Below, one piece after another: positions 26,023-33,663 of a stretch of DNA of 64,000 nucleotides. This DNA is from Gammaproteobacteria bacterium (GTDB taxonomy: Bacteria; Pseudomonadota; Gammaproteobacteria; Steroidobacterales; Steroidobacteraceae): NCBI GenBank assembly GCA_027459765.1, contig DAIDHD010000067.1, positions 1 to 64,000 of the forward strand, read 5' to 3'. Below the pieces are notes generated by a model. The model did no database searches, was not told where the DNA came from, and saw nothing but the letters and a program-made list of their open reading frames with translations. Each line of letters opens with the position of its first letter. The first letter of the stretch is position 1. The translations under genes and the position numbers were made by a program.

Positions 26023-26496
26023 ATGAATGTCACAGAATCAATGAGTGATGAGCCGACGGAGGACTTCGGCCTTCCGAAACTCTACAACATCGTCTACTGC
26101 AGTCGGGCGGCCGCCGGCGTCGACCCAGCGACCGTGGATCGCATCGTGGCGACCGCCCATCGCATCAATCCGGTCAAGGGAATCACCGGCATGTTGGTCT
26201 TCGGCAGCGGTATATTTTTCCAGTGGCTGGAGGGTCCGCGAGACCACGTGACTCAGCTGATGTCGAACATCAGCCGTGACGTCCGCCACAATTCGATCAT
26301 CTCCTTGGGCGAAAGCGAAGAGGTGCGCGAGAGGTTGTTTCCAGATTGGGCCATGGAACTCGTGGCCGCCGACGACATCCGCGGTGTGCTGGAGGATGCG
26401 CTCAGCACGGCGGAAGATCCGAAAAACGAGCAGGCGCTGCGGCAGCTCCTGCAGGAACTCGACTCGGGTGCGCTGGACGCCTGGGGCAAGTACTGA
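26023..26496 (+). CDS. BLUF-domain blue-light photoreceptor
   Basis: BLUF domains bind FAD and sense blue light through a Tyr/Gln hydrogen-bond switch. The 157-residue protein contains the fold with its key residues: Tyr25 in VYCSRA, Asn49 in RINPVKGITGML, Gln67 in FFQWLEG, and the later WxM of FPDWAMEL. About 50 residues after the core form a short acidic helix region and no output domain is present, so it must act on a separate partner. The ATG at 26023 follows GGGGACGA; an internal ATG at 26041 is possible. It stands alone in the accessory island. Confidence 0.9.
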   Translation: MNVTESMSDEPTEDFGLPKLYNIVYCSRAAAGVDPATVDRIVATAHRINPVKGITGMLVFGSGIFFQWLEGPRDHVTQLMSNISRDVRHNSIISLGESEEVRERLFPDWAMELVAADDIRGVLEDALSTAEDPKNEQALRQLLQELDSGALDAWGKY

Positions 26497-26619
26497 GCGG
26501 CAACCGGACCCATCGCCGCCCGATCGCGCCCAAGCAGGCGGTGGTCTGCCTTGGACCGGCCGGGCGTTCGAAACACCTGTCTGCGGCTCTGCTCAAGCCC
26601 CGCGATATTCCATCCGTCA

Positions 26620-26647
26620 TTGACTGAGAATACACTCGAAGTTAAAT
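26620..26647 (+). promoter_or_regulatory. Promoter of vapBC-1
   Basis: TTGACT (26620-26625) and TTAAAT (26642-26647) with a 16-bp spacer form a good sigma70 promoter. The predicted start of transcription coincides with the vapB ATG at 26655, 7 nt after the -10 box, so the message is probably leaderless. Confidence 0.65.
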
Positions 26648-26654
26648 TGGAATC

Positions 26655-26858
26655 ATGAAAACTACCGTTGATATTCCCGATGGCGATCTCGCAGACGCCA
26701 TTCGATTCAGCAAGGCGAAGACGAAACGCGAAGCGATCGTCACCGCCATTCAAGAATTCAACCGCCGTAAGCGGATGGCCGAACTGACCAAGTACGCGGG
26801 AACCTGCAAGGATCTGGTGAGCGTCGATGCGCTCCTGAAGCAGCGCCGCAAAGGCTAG
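26655..26858 (+). CDS. vapB: VapB-type antitoxin
   Basis: The 67-residue protein begins MKTTVDIPDGDLADAIRFSKAKTK, the ribbon-helix-helix-like DNA-binding start of VapB antitoxins, and continues with a helical region and a basic C-terminus that would occupy the toxin active site. It ends 6 nt before the PIN toxin gene. As in other type II modules it should repress its own promoter together with the toxin. Confidence 0.85.
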   Translation: MKTTVDIPDGDLADAIRFSKAKTKREAIVTAIQEFNRRKRMAELTKYAGTCKDLVSVDALLKQRRKG

Positions 26859-26864
26859 CTTGCC

Positions 26865-27233
26865 GTGATCCTGGTCGACTCCTCCTCCTGGATTCATATG
26901 CTCCGACCCCACGGAGACGCTGCTGTCCGGGACCGGGTCATGCGCGCGCTTGATGCGGGCGAGGCCTGTTGGTGTCCCATCATCCGGTTGGAACTGTGGA
27001 ATGGCGCAGGGGGCGATCGCGACAAGAAGGTCATCAGGGATTTTGAAAGGCTGTTGCCGGAACTCGCGATCGACGACGCCGTATGGAGCGCCGCCTTTGA
27101 CCTCGCGCGACGCGCGCGTTCGGCCGGTGTCTCGGTTCCCGCAACCGATATTTTGATCGCTGCATGCGCGCGACATCATCAAGTCGAACTTGAACATGCC
27201 GACTCGGACTTTTCGCGGCTGGAAAAGCTTTAG
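26865..27233 (+). CDS. vapC: VapC-type PIN-domain toxin ribonuclease
   Basis: The 122-residue PIN protein has the acidic Mg-binding residues Asp5 (ILVDSSSWI), Glu43 (IRLELWNG), Asp95 (PATDILIAACAR) and Asp113/Asp115 (HADSDF), so it looks catalytically intact. VapC toxins cleave RNA, often tRNA. The start is a GTG 6 nt after vapB. This is the first of two unrelated-looking VapBC modules within 4 kb. Confidence 0.87.
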   Translation: MILVDSSSWIHMLRPHGDAAVRDRVMRALDAGEACWCPIIRLELWNGAGGDRDKKVIRDFERLLPELAIDDAVWSAAFDLARRARSAGVSVPATDILIAACARHHQVELEHADSDFSRLEKL

Positions 27234-28018
27234 CACGGCCTGGCCCATTTTCCACCCGCGTTTATCCACCGAGTCCGGCAACGTCATGCGGACAGAGCGT
27301 GTTATCGGACGAGGTAGTCTCCACTGACGTGTTCCAGTGAACTCAGTGTCAATTTGCACAATTTTTGCCGGACGTGCCCGCGGATCGAAGCATCGTCCCA
27401 GGCAATATGCAGACTCTCACTGCGCCGCTGGGGCGCAGCTTTCCTCTACGGAGTTCCTTACGTTGGGTACTGATGTACAGAGGTGGACCTTAACGCGGCA
27501 GGTCGCATTCCAGGTTTCATTGCTTCCAAGGAAGCCTGAGCGCTAATCGTTGCTGATCTGAATTTCGCTACGCGGGCAGCCGGTGTGTCCGGCGCTGAAC
27601 TGGTCAGAAGCACAGTGATTGATCGACGCATCGATGTTTTCCTCGATGGCGACAGTGGCCTTCAAGTCGGCGCGACGCGGGCGGCTGTGGTGTCGAGCGG
27701 TGCCAGGAACCGCAGCATGCGATTCGAACTCGGTGTGCGGGATTCGGCGTTCTGCTTGCTGGTGAAGGTATCGATCGACTGTCCATTTCGAGTGTTCCGG
27801 GCCGCGGTACGGAATTGCGTCCTCGGTGTCTTCGATGCTGGCACAAGCGGCGAATGTTTGGCGAGGGGTAGACTTCAATAGCGCTCCGCATAAGCCATTA
27901 TTCGCGTACATCTATGTTAGGTTTACTAAGACTTCGGTACGCACCGGAGCTGCGAGCGATTCGCGCCGGGCGGTCTGCGGACGGGTGAAGCGAAAGGTAT
28001 CGCGCAGGAGAGACGCTC
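27234..28018. other. 785-bp stretch without a convincing gene
   Basis: Short overlapping open frames occur on both strands (for example 27585-27881 plus and 27543-27911 minus), but none has a credible start, codon pattern or recognisable family. Base composition is less GC-rich than the flanks. It may be decayed mobile or gene remnants. It holds one hairpin (27420-27438) and the presumed promoter region of the lipoprotein gene. Confidence 0.5.
27420..27447 (+). terminator. Possible terminator hairpin downstream of vapBC-1
   Basis: CTGCGCC and GGCGCAG form a perfect 7-bp stem around the loop GCTGG, followed by CTTTCCTCT. The T-tract is weak and the hairpin is 186 bp past the vapC stop, so terminator function is uncertain. 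Confidence 0.35.
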
Positions 28019-29536
28019 ATGGATCGAGAGTGCGTGGTTTTCACGGCAACTACCCGGGCCGGCCGGCGCTTGGTTTGTTCTGCCGCTGCGCTGCTGCTGT
28101 TGGCCCTCGTCAACGCTTGCTCGTCCTCCGGTGGGGCAGGGGGCGGCACACCGACGCCCTTTCCGCCAGCCACCACCAAGGTGAACCTGGTTTTCTCGAG
28201 CGATGCTAACGACCAGCTTGCGGCCTTCACGGCGCAGATCCAGTCGGTCACGCTCGCCGATGCGAGCGGCAAGACCGTGACGCTGTACGAGAATCCGCTG
28301 TCGCTGGAGTTCATGCACCTTAACGGACTGGGCGGGCCGCTGGCCACCGCTACCGTCGAGCGAGGCACGTACACAAGCGCTACGGTCAGCGTCGGCGCCA
28401 CATCGTTTTCCTGCGATTTCATCGATGCTTCCGGCGGGCTGCGCAATGCGACGTTTGCCTACGGGTATACGCCGGCGGGGAGCGTGACGGTTACGCTGCC
28501 GCAGCCGATCAGCGTCGACGGCGATGCCATGGGCATCGCGTTGCGCCTGCTCGTCTCGCAGTCGGCCACCGCCAGCAGTTGCACGGCCAACGCACCCACG
28601 GAGCTGGGAATCACCGCATTTTCGATCACGCCAACCTTCGAGCTCACCGCCGTGCCGGCGACCGCCACCTTGGCTACCGAGCAATACCTGTCTGTGCGCG
28701 AGTACTCGGGTAAAATTGAGGTGTTCGATGCCGCCGTGGGCACCGGACAGCTGGAGATCCCCGCGGCGGTGCAGGAGCTGTCCAATCCCTCGACGCAGCT
28801 GCCGTTCACGCTCGGCACCGACACCGTGCTGCAGGGTGTGGCCAATACGGCGGCGCTGGCACCGGGTATGTTCGTCACCCTCGATGGCGTGCTGCAGGCG
28901 AACGGGTCAGTGCGCTCCACGCGCATCGCGGTCGCCGATCCGCTGGCGCTCAACGTGCGTCGCGGACCCGTGATCCTCGTCCCCTCGTCGGTGCCGACCG
29001 TGGAGATGCAGCCCGTTCAAGGGCAAGGTGCCGATTTGATCGCCGTAGCCGAGACCTTTGATGTCGCCAATGCGAGCTTCCACATTTCCGGTGAGCTGTC
29101 GAACCTGACCGAGCTTCCCTTCATGCCTCTGTTTACCGCGGCGACCGTCGTACCGGGGCAGAACATCTACGTCTCGGCGCCGCGCTACCTGACCAATGCC
29201 GGCCAGCCGTACCTTGCGACGGCAACGACCATCACTCTGATGCCGCAGACCATCGACGGCATCGTGTACGGTGTGACCAGCAGCGGCAACTTCACCGTCT
29301 ACAGCATCGAGCTTGGCCCTCAGGATCTCTTTGCCAGCATGGCGGTGCAGCAGGGACAGACGACGCTGATTGCACAACCGAGTCAGGTGCAGGTCTACGT
29401 CGACAGCAACACGCAGAAGTTCGCTACCGCCGCCCCGGTCGTGGGCGCCCCGGCACGCTTTTATGGCCTGGTGTTCAATGACGACGGCGTGCTGCGCATG
29501 GATGCCGCCGCGATCCTGGATGGGCTTGCACCCTAG
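28019..29536 (+). CDS. Large exported lipoprotein with DUF4382-like N-terminal domain
   Basis: The 505-residue product has a lipoprotein signal with the cysteine at 34 (LALVNACSSSGG), then a Gly/Thr/Pro linker. Residues 50-150 (VNLVFSSDANDQLAAFTAQI and following) resemble DUF4382-type domains. The rest is rich in Ser/Thr/Val beta strands with repeated units of the style GIVYGVTSSGNFTVYSIEL, suggesting stacked small beta domains. There is no enzymatic motif. The start follows a GGAG site. A surface or periplasmic structural or binding role is likely but unproven. Confidence 0.75.
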   Translation: MDRECVVFTATTRAGRRLVCSAAALLLLALVNACSSSGGAGGGTPTPFPPATTKVNLVFSSDANDQLAAFTAQIQSVTLADASGKTVTLYENPLSLEFMHLNGLGGPLATATVERGTYTSATVSVGATSFSCDFIDASGGLRNATFAYGYTPAGSVTVTLPQPISVDGDAMGIALRLLVSQSATASSCTANAPTELGITAFSITPTFELTAVPATATLATEQYLSVREYSGKIEVFDAAVGTGQLEIPAAVQELSNPSTQLPFTLGTDTVLQGVANTAALAPGMFVTLDGVLQANGSVRSTRIAVADPLALNVRRGPVILVPSSVPTVEMQPVQGQGADLIAVAETFDVANASFHISGELSNLTELPFMPLFTAATVVPGQNIYVSAPRYLTNAGQPYLATATTITLMPQTIDGIVYGVTSSGNFTVYSIELGPQDLFASMAVQQGQTTLIAQPSQVQVYVDSNTQKFATAAPVVGAPARFYGLVFNDDGVLRMDAAAILDGLAP

Positions 29537-29669
29537 CGCCATGGCCCTCTCGGGCGCACTCGTACACCAGTCCCCGGGGCACGATCCGCGGCGGACGGTC
29601 CGCCCTCGCGCGCCGGTTTCGTTGTGCGTCGCGCTCACCCGGCTTTCATCAACTGCCCCTAGGCTCAGC

Positions 29670-30170
29670 ATGTCCAGACCTCGGCTCATCACTCGTCGCA
29701 CCGCCCTGGCCATCGCCGCGGCGTTGACGACCTCCATACGAACTTTTGCGGGAAGTGCCACGGACAAAGGAAAGCTGCCCATGAAACGTGTGACCGGAAT
29801 CGGCGGTGTCTTCTTCAAAGCCAAAGATCCCGCGGCCTTGCGGGCCTGGTACAAGCGTCACCTGGGGATCGACGTGCAACCGTGGGGAGGAGCGGCTCTA
29901 CGGTGGGCCGACGACGTGAACGCCCCGACCCCGGGCTCCACCGCATGGTCCGTCGTTGCGTTGGACAGCCAGCAATTTGCGCCGAGCCAGTCGCCCTTCA
30001 TGATCAACTACCGGGTCGCCGATCTGCCCGCCTTGCTCGCCGCGCTGCGCAGCGAAGGGTGCACCATCCTCGAGGAAACCACCGACGATCCGACCTTCGG
30101 CAAGTTCGGCTGGGTCATGGACCCGGAAGGCAACAAGATCGAACTGTGGCAGCCGCCGCCGGGCAAGTAA
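29670..30170 (+). CDS. VOC/glyoxalase-family protein, possibly Tat-exported
   Basis: The core (GIGGVFFKAKDPAALRAWYK, DDPTFGKFGWVMDPEGNKIE) is one vicinal oxygen chelate module, related to small glyoxalase/bleomycin-resistance proteins. From the ATG at 29670 the 166-residue product begins SRPRLITRRTALAIAAALT, which looks like a twin-arginine signal. An alternative ATG at 29781 has a much better ribosome-binding site (AAAGGAAA) and would give a 129-residue cytoplasmic protein. Which start is used cannot be decided here. The substrate is unknown. Confidence 0.72.
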   Translation: MSRPRLITRRTALAIAAALTTSIRTFAGSATDKGKLPMKRVTGIGGVFFKAKDPAALRAWYKRHLGIDVQPWGGAALRWADDVNAPTPGSTAWSVVALDSQQFAPSQSPFMINYRVADLPALLAALRSEGCTILEETTDDPTFGKFGWVMDPEGNKIELWQPPPGK

Positions 30171-30250
30171 CCGGCGTTGGACACATCTCGGACTCGGTCG
30201 CCATCGCTGCCGCTGCTCGCGGGCGGTGGATGGGGCGACCTTGTCGCGGC

Positions 30251-30298
30251 TTGACGAGGAAGATCGACCGGTCTAGCCTGGATTATTGAAATCTTCAA
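30251..30298 (+). promoter_or_regulatory. Promoter and palindromic operator candidate of vapBC-2
   Basis: TTGACG (30251-30256) and TAGCCT (30274-30279) with 17-bp spacing form a plausible promoter. Just downstream TTGAA-ATC-TTCAA (30286-30298) is a perfect inverted repeat overlapping the expected transcription start, a typical position for autorepression by a toxin-antitoxin complex. Confidence 0.5.
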
Positions 30299-30313
30299 CA
30301 ACCGAGATTCCGC

Positions 30314-30547
30314 ATGGCCACGGTAAACTTCAGCGTTCCCGACGACGTCAAGGAGCGCTTCGACCGCGCCTTCGGCGATCAGAACAAGAGCGCGATCATC
30401 GCCGAATTGATGCGCCGCGCCGTCGATGAGCACGAGCGCCGCAAGCGGCGCGTACGGCTGTTTCAGTCGCTGACGAACGCCAAGGTGCGTCGCGGTCCCC
30501 GTGCCGCTGCCGAGATCCGCAAGGCCCGCGACGCCGGTCGCTCGTGA
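30314..30547 (+). CDS. vapB: Ribbon-helix-helix antitoxin of vapBC-2
   Basis: The 77-residue protein begins MATVNFSVPDDVKERFDRAF, a ribbon-helix-helix motif, and has a strongly basic second half (EHERRKRRVRLF). It overlaps the PIN toxin gene by GTGA. It shares little with the antitoxin at 26.7 kb, so the two modules were probably acquired separately. Confidence 0.82.
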   Translation: MATVNFSVPDDVKERFDRAFGDQNKSAIIAELMRRAVDEHERRKRRVRLFQSLTNAKVRRGPRAAAEIRKARDAGRS

Positions 30548-30972
30548 TCGTCGTTCTCGACGCGAGCGTCATCCTTAAATGGCTGCTCGAGGATCCCGAG
30601 CGGGAACCGGATACGGATCGTGCTACCGATCTCGTGGAGCGGGTGGTCCGTGGTGACCTCGAAATCCGTCAGCCGCCGCATTGGCTCGCCGAAGTGGCCG
30701 CCGTGCTCGCGCGCCTGAGTCCGCGCACAGCGCGCGATGACGTTGCCGCGCTCAGTGCGCTCGAATTGCCCATCCGGGGTGATCCGGCCGTCTACGATCG
30801 CGCAACTCGCCTGGCGATCGACACCGGGCAACATATCTTCGACACCCTGTACCACGCAGTTGCGATCGAAGAGTCCGAGGCGATGTTCATCACCGCCGAT
30901 AAGCGCTATCTCATCAAGGCGCGCCCTGTGGGCCGCATCATGGCCCTGAGCGACTGGAATGGCCACGGATGA
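30544..30972 (+). CDS. vapC: PIN-domain toxin ribonuclease of vapBC-2
   Basis: The 142-residue PIN protein keeps Asp6 (VVLDASVILKWL), Glu50 (HWLAEVAAV), Asp100 (HIFDTLYHAVA) and Asp119 (ITADKRYL), the usual acidic quartet, so RNase activity is expected. It starts at a GTG inside the antitoxin stop. It belongs to a different VapC subgroup from the one at 26.9 kb (DTLYHAVA rather than DILIAACA near the third Asp). Confidence 0.86.
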   Translation: MIVVLDASVILKWLLEDPEREPDTDRATDLVERVVRGDLEIRQPPHWLAEVAAVLARLSPRTARDDVAALSALELPIRGDPAVYDRATRLAIDTGQHIFDTLYHAVAIEESEAMFITADKRYLIKARPVGRIMALSDWNGHG

Positions 30973-31254
30973 GACCGGCGAGACGCGGGCGATTCTGCCG
31001 ATTCACTCAAACGATCGAGTTGCAGTTTGCAAACTGGCCACGCGGAATCGTGCTGGGAAACGTCGAATTCGACGTAAATCGCAGATTACAAAACGAGGCG
31101 ATCGGCGTTATCGAACGGTGCTCTGGGGGCCGAGTCCATAGAGTGTGGATCTAGCGCGGCGACCTTAGACGTGATCGTCTGTCGATCAACGAATGGCGTT
31201 CGCTCTGGAGGACCCGGCGCGGTGCGCGCGTAGGGTTGGTCAGGCCCGAAAGAA

Positions 31255-31572
31255 ATGCAGTCAAAGCAATGGGCAATAATTCTACTGACGGTGTCGATTT
31301 ACACCGCTCTAAGTCTTATTTGCATTAGAGCCTTTTGGCGTGCTTCCTCATCGAAAGAGAAAAACCGGTACTATTTGGCGGCGAAATTCTTCGCGGTCGC
31401 CCTCGCGGCAATCAGCGCGATCGTTATGCCGGTTCATGTGCCGCTCGCCGGCGTCGAGCAGTTCTGGCAAGGCATGATTTGGTTCATCTTGGTATTCCCG
31501 GTTTCATTGCCTGCGGGATACTGGGTCGCGTGGATGTCCGATCAAATTCTCACGAAAGTGGATGATTCATAA
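31255..31572 (+). CDS. Small hypothetical membrane protein
   Basis: The 105-residue product has three predicted membrane helices (WAIILLTVSIYTALSLICI; FFAVALAAISAIVMPV; GMIWFILVFPVSLPAGYWV) and charged ends. It matches no family I recognise. The surrounding DNA is clearly less GC-rich than the rest of the window, suggesting recent acquisition. No good ribosome-binding site is seen. Confidence 0.55.
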   Translation: MQSKQWAIILLTVSIYTALSLICIRAFWRASSSKEKNRYYLAAKFFAVALAAISAIVMPVHVPLAGVEQFWQGMIWFILVFPVSLPAGYWVAWMSDQILTKVDDS

Positions 31573-31685
31573 TTCCAGTGTCTGCAAAAACGGATTCCAG
31601 TCACTGGATGGTCCTGGGTGACCGGAGGTCTTTCCGTATTGAGAGGCAACTTAGTCACGGTGCGCAAATCGGGGCCAAAAGTGTA

Positions 31686-31898
31686 ATGAGTAAATGGGCG
31701 GAATATAAAAATTCGTGGCTATTTTTGGCGACGTTCGCTGTTGTAGAGACGGCGTTTGGAGTTAGGCTGATCCAAGATTATTTGCGAGGCGACAACATAT
31801 TGACTTTGCTTGTTGGCTTGTCTTTCTTGGGTACAGCAAGTTGGGAATGCAGGCGCATGTGTGCCAAGGCGTTTAGAAAGGATGATGGAGGGCGATAG
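31686..31898 (+). CDS. Small hypothetical membrane protein
   Basis: From the ATG at 31686 the 70-residue product has two hydrophobic segments (NSWLFLATFAVVETAFGV; NILTLLVGLSFLGTA) and a basic end. The frame is open upstream to 31578, but that leader is polar and unconvincing. Base composition is AT-richer than the window average. The function is unknown. Confidence 0.45.
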   Translation: MSKWAEYKNSWLFLATFAVVETAFGVRLIQDYLRGDNILTLLVGLSFLGTASWECRRMCAKAFRKDDGGR

Positions 31899-31990
31899 AT
31901 CGACTGTGAGGCGGTTATTTCAGGGTTGCGGAACAATGCAATATTGAAGGCTACTAGCGTGAACAAAGTGGCAGAAGGCGTGGTAGCTAG

Positions 31991-32230
31991 GTGACGAAAC
32001 CGAAGTCCTTTGTGCTCTGGGCGCGGTCCTCTCTTGTTGGGCATATTGTTTTCTTTGAGCTCTCTTTTTCTTTGTTGATGGCCGGCGCTAGGTTGTTACA
32101 GGCGTACATAGAAGGAGAGTTAACTCTGTGGACGGCCTGCTATATCGTGTTCGTTGCCGCCGTATTGGGCGCTGTTGGTGGTGTCGCGATTTGGTTCACC
32201 CGCACCGCTAAGAAGGACGGCGTTGAGTAA
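31991..32230 (+). CDS. Small hypothetical membrane protein
   Basis: The 79-residue product starts at a GTG and has two long hydrophobic helices (GHIVFFELSFSLLMAGARLL; LWTACYIVFVAAVLGAVGG), ending KKDGVE. It is the third small membrane open frame in a row, each separated by about 100 bp. No family was recognised. Confidence 0.5.
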   Translation: MTKPKSFVLWARSSLVGHIVFFELSFSLLMAGARLLQAYIEGELTLWTACYIVFVAAVLGAVGGVAIWFTRTAKKDGVE

Positions 32231-32307
32231 ACCAATCACTATCGCAAGACCCGCCTCAGCCTAACCGCCGCATTTCACTTGCGCGGTATCCTCCCGGCCG
32301 ACTGCTC

Positions 32308-33663
32308 CTACAACTCCGCCAGCCTTCTCTCCACCTCCCGATCCGCCCGCGCCATGTCCACGTCCTCGATTCTCTGCGCGCCGTGCGTGAGCTCGGCGAG
32401 GAGTGCGCTTTGGAGGCGGCCACGCTCGAGCGCCACGGCGTAGCCGATCTCGTGGTGGAACATCACCATGGAGTAGCGCGGGATGAAGCGCTTCGGATGG
32501 CGGCGCTCGAGCTCCAGCGCCAGCGCTTGCTGTAGCCGGAACGCGGGGTCGACCACGCGGGCGCGCATCTCGAGGTAGTTCTCGAGCGCCATCGCGGCGA
32601 TGGCGTCGGTGTGCGGCTTGCGCGCGGCCTGGAACGCGGCGAACGCGGCGCTCCACTCGTCGTGGCGGGCGAGCGTTGCGTCGAGCTCGATGCAGTCCTC
32701 GAAGCAGCAATTCATGCCCTGGCCGTGGAAGGGCACGATGGCGTGCGCGGCGTCGCCGAGCAGCAGGCACTCGCCCGCGCTCCAGCGATCCGCGTACACG
32801 GTGCCGAGCATCCCGACCGGATGACTTCGGAACTCCGTCAGCCGATCCGGCATGAGGCCGACCACGTCGGGGAACTGACTGCGCAGGAAATGCTCCGCCG
32901 ACGCGTCGTCCCGCAGCGCTTCGAAGCTCACGGGCCCCTTGAGGGGCAGGAACAGCGTCGCTGTGAACGTGCCGTCGACGTTCGGCAGCGCGATCAGCAT
33001 GAAGTCGCCGCGCGGCCAGATGTGCAGAGCTTCCCGCTCCAGCGCGTGTGTGCCGTCGGGGCGTGCCGGGATGGTGAATTCCTTGTAGCCGTGATCGAGT
33101 GGTACCTCGCGCGCCGCGGTGAGGCCGCTCTCGGCCATGCGTCGGCGTGCGCGCGAGCCGGCGCCGTCGCAGGCGAGGAGGGGCGCCACCGGTAGTTCGA
33201 GGCGACGTTCCTCCGTGAGATCGCGCAGCGTCGCGACCCCGCGCGCGAAGTCCACGTCCTCGAGACGGTGGCGGAAGTGAGCGCGGATGCCGGGGCGCGC
33301 CGCGGCGACCTCCAGCAGCGCGCGATTGAGCTCGTGGCGCGAGACGGAGTAGATGACCTCGCTCGGGCGCTGCCCGTAGCGCTGCAGCGAGGGAGCGCCG
33401 TCGAGCGGGTGCACCATCCGTCCCTGCATGGGGATCATGCCGCCCGCGACGGCGTCGAACACGCCGGCGGCCTTCAGCGCGTGGATGCCGCGGTCGGCGA
33501 GCGCGAGATTGATCGAACGTCCCGACTCGGCCGCGCCCACGCGCGGATCAGGTCGCGCGTCGTAGAGCTCGACGCCATGGCCGTGTCGCTCGAGGAGCAA
33601 CGCCATGAGCGCTCCGGTGGGTCCGGCGCCTGCGATGCGCACCGTGTCGGTGGCGGGGATCAC
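32308..33663 (-). CDS. kmo: Kynurenine 3-monooxygenase
   Basis: Kmo is an FAD/NADPH hydroxylase converting kynurenine to 3-hydroxykynurenine. The 451-residue product has the FAD motif VRIAGAGPTGALMALLLERH, the SGRSINLALADRG segment, LLACDGAGSRAR and LLLGDAAHAIVPFHGQGMN, all typical. It starts at a GTG overlapping the kynU stop (GTGA). It is last in the nbaC-kynU-kmo operon. Confidence 0.95.
   Translation of the reverse strand: MIPATDTVRIAGAGPTGALMALLLERHGHGVELYDARPDPRVGAAESGRSINLALADRGIHALKAAGVFDAVAGGMIPMQGRMVHPLDGAPSLQRYGQRPSEVIYSVSRHELNRALLEVAAARPGIRAHFRHRLEDVDFARGVATLRDLTEERRLELPVAPLLACDGAGSRARRRMAESGLTAAREVPLDHGYKEFTIPARPDGTHALEREALHIWPRGDFMLIALPNVDGTFTATLFLPLKGPVSFEALRDDASAEHFLRSQFPDVVGLMPDRLTEFRSHPVGMLGTVYADRWSAGECLLLGDAAHAIVPFHGQGMNCCFEDCIELDATLARHDEWSAAFAAFQAARKPHTDAIAAMALENYLEMRARVVDPAFRLQQALALELERRHPKRFIPRYSMVMFHHEIGYAVALERGRLQSALLAELTHGAQRIEDVDMARADREVERRLAEL

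Noticed and set aside
27337-27911. Short open frames on both strands in the gene-poor stretch
   Set aside because: No ribosome-binding site, no recognisable motif, mutually overlapping, and amino-acid composition resembles random translation.
30969-31154. 60-codon open frames just after vapC-2
   Set aside because: They overlap the toxin stop region, lack a start signal and have no visible domain.
30973-32300. Possible integron gene-cassette array (small membrane ORFs, GCCTAAC near 32270, GTTAGGC near 31767)
   Set aside because: Core-site-like heptamers occur singly, one lies inside an open frame, and no paired attC structure of the expected length or an integrase gene was found.
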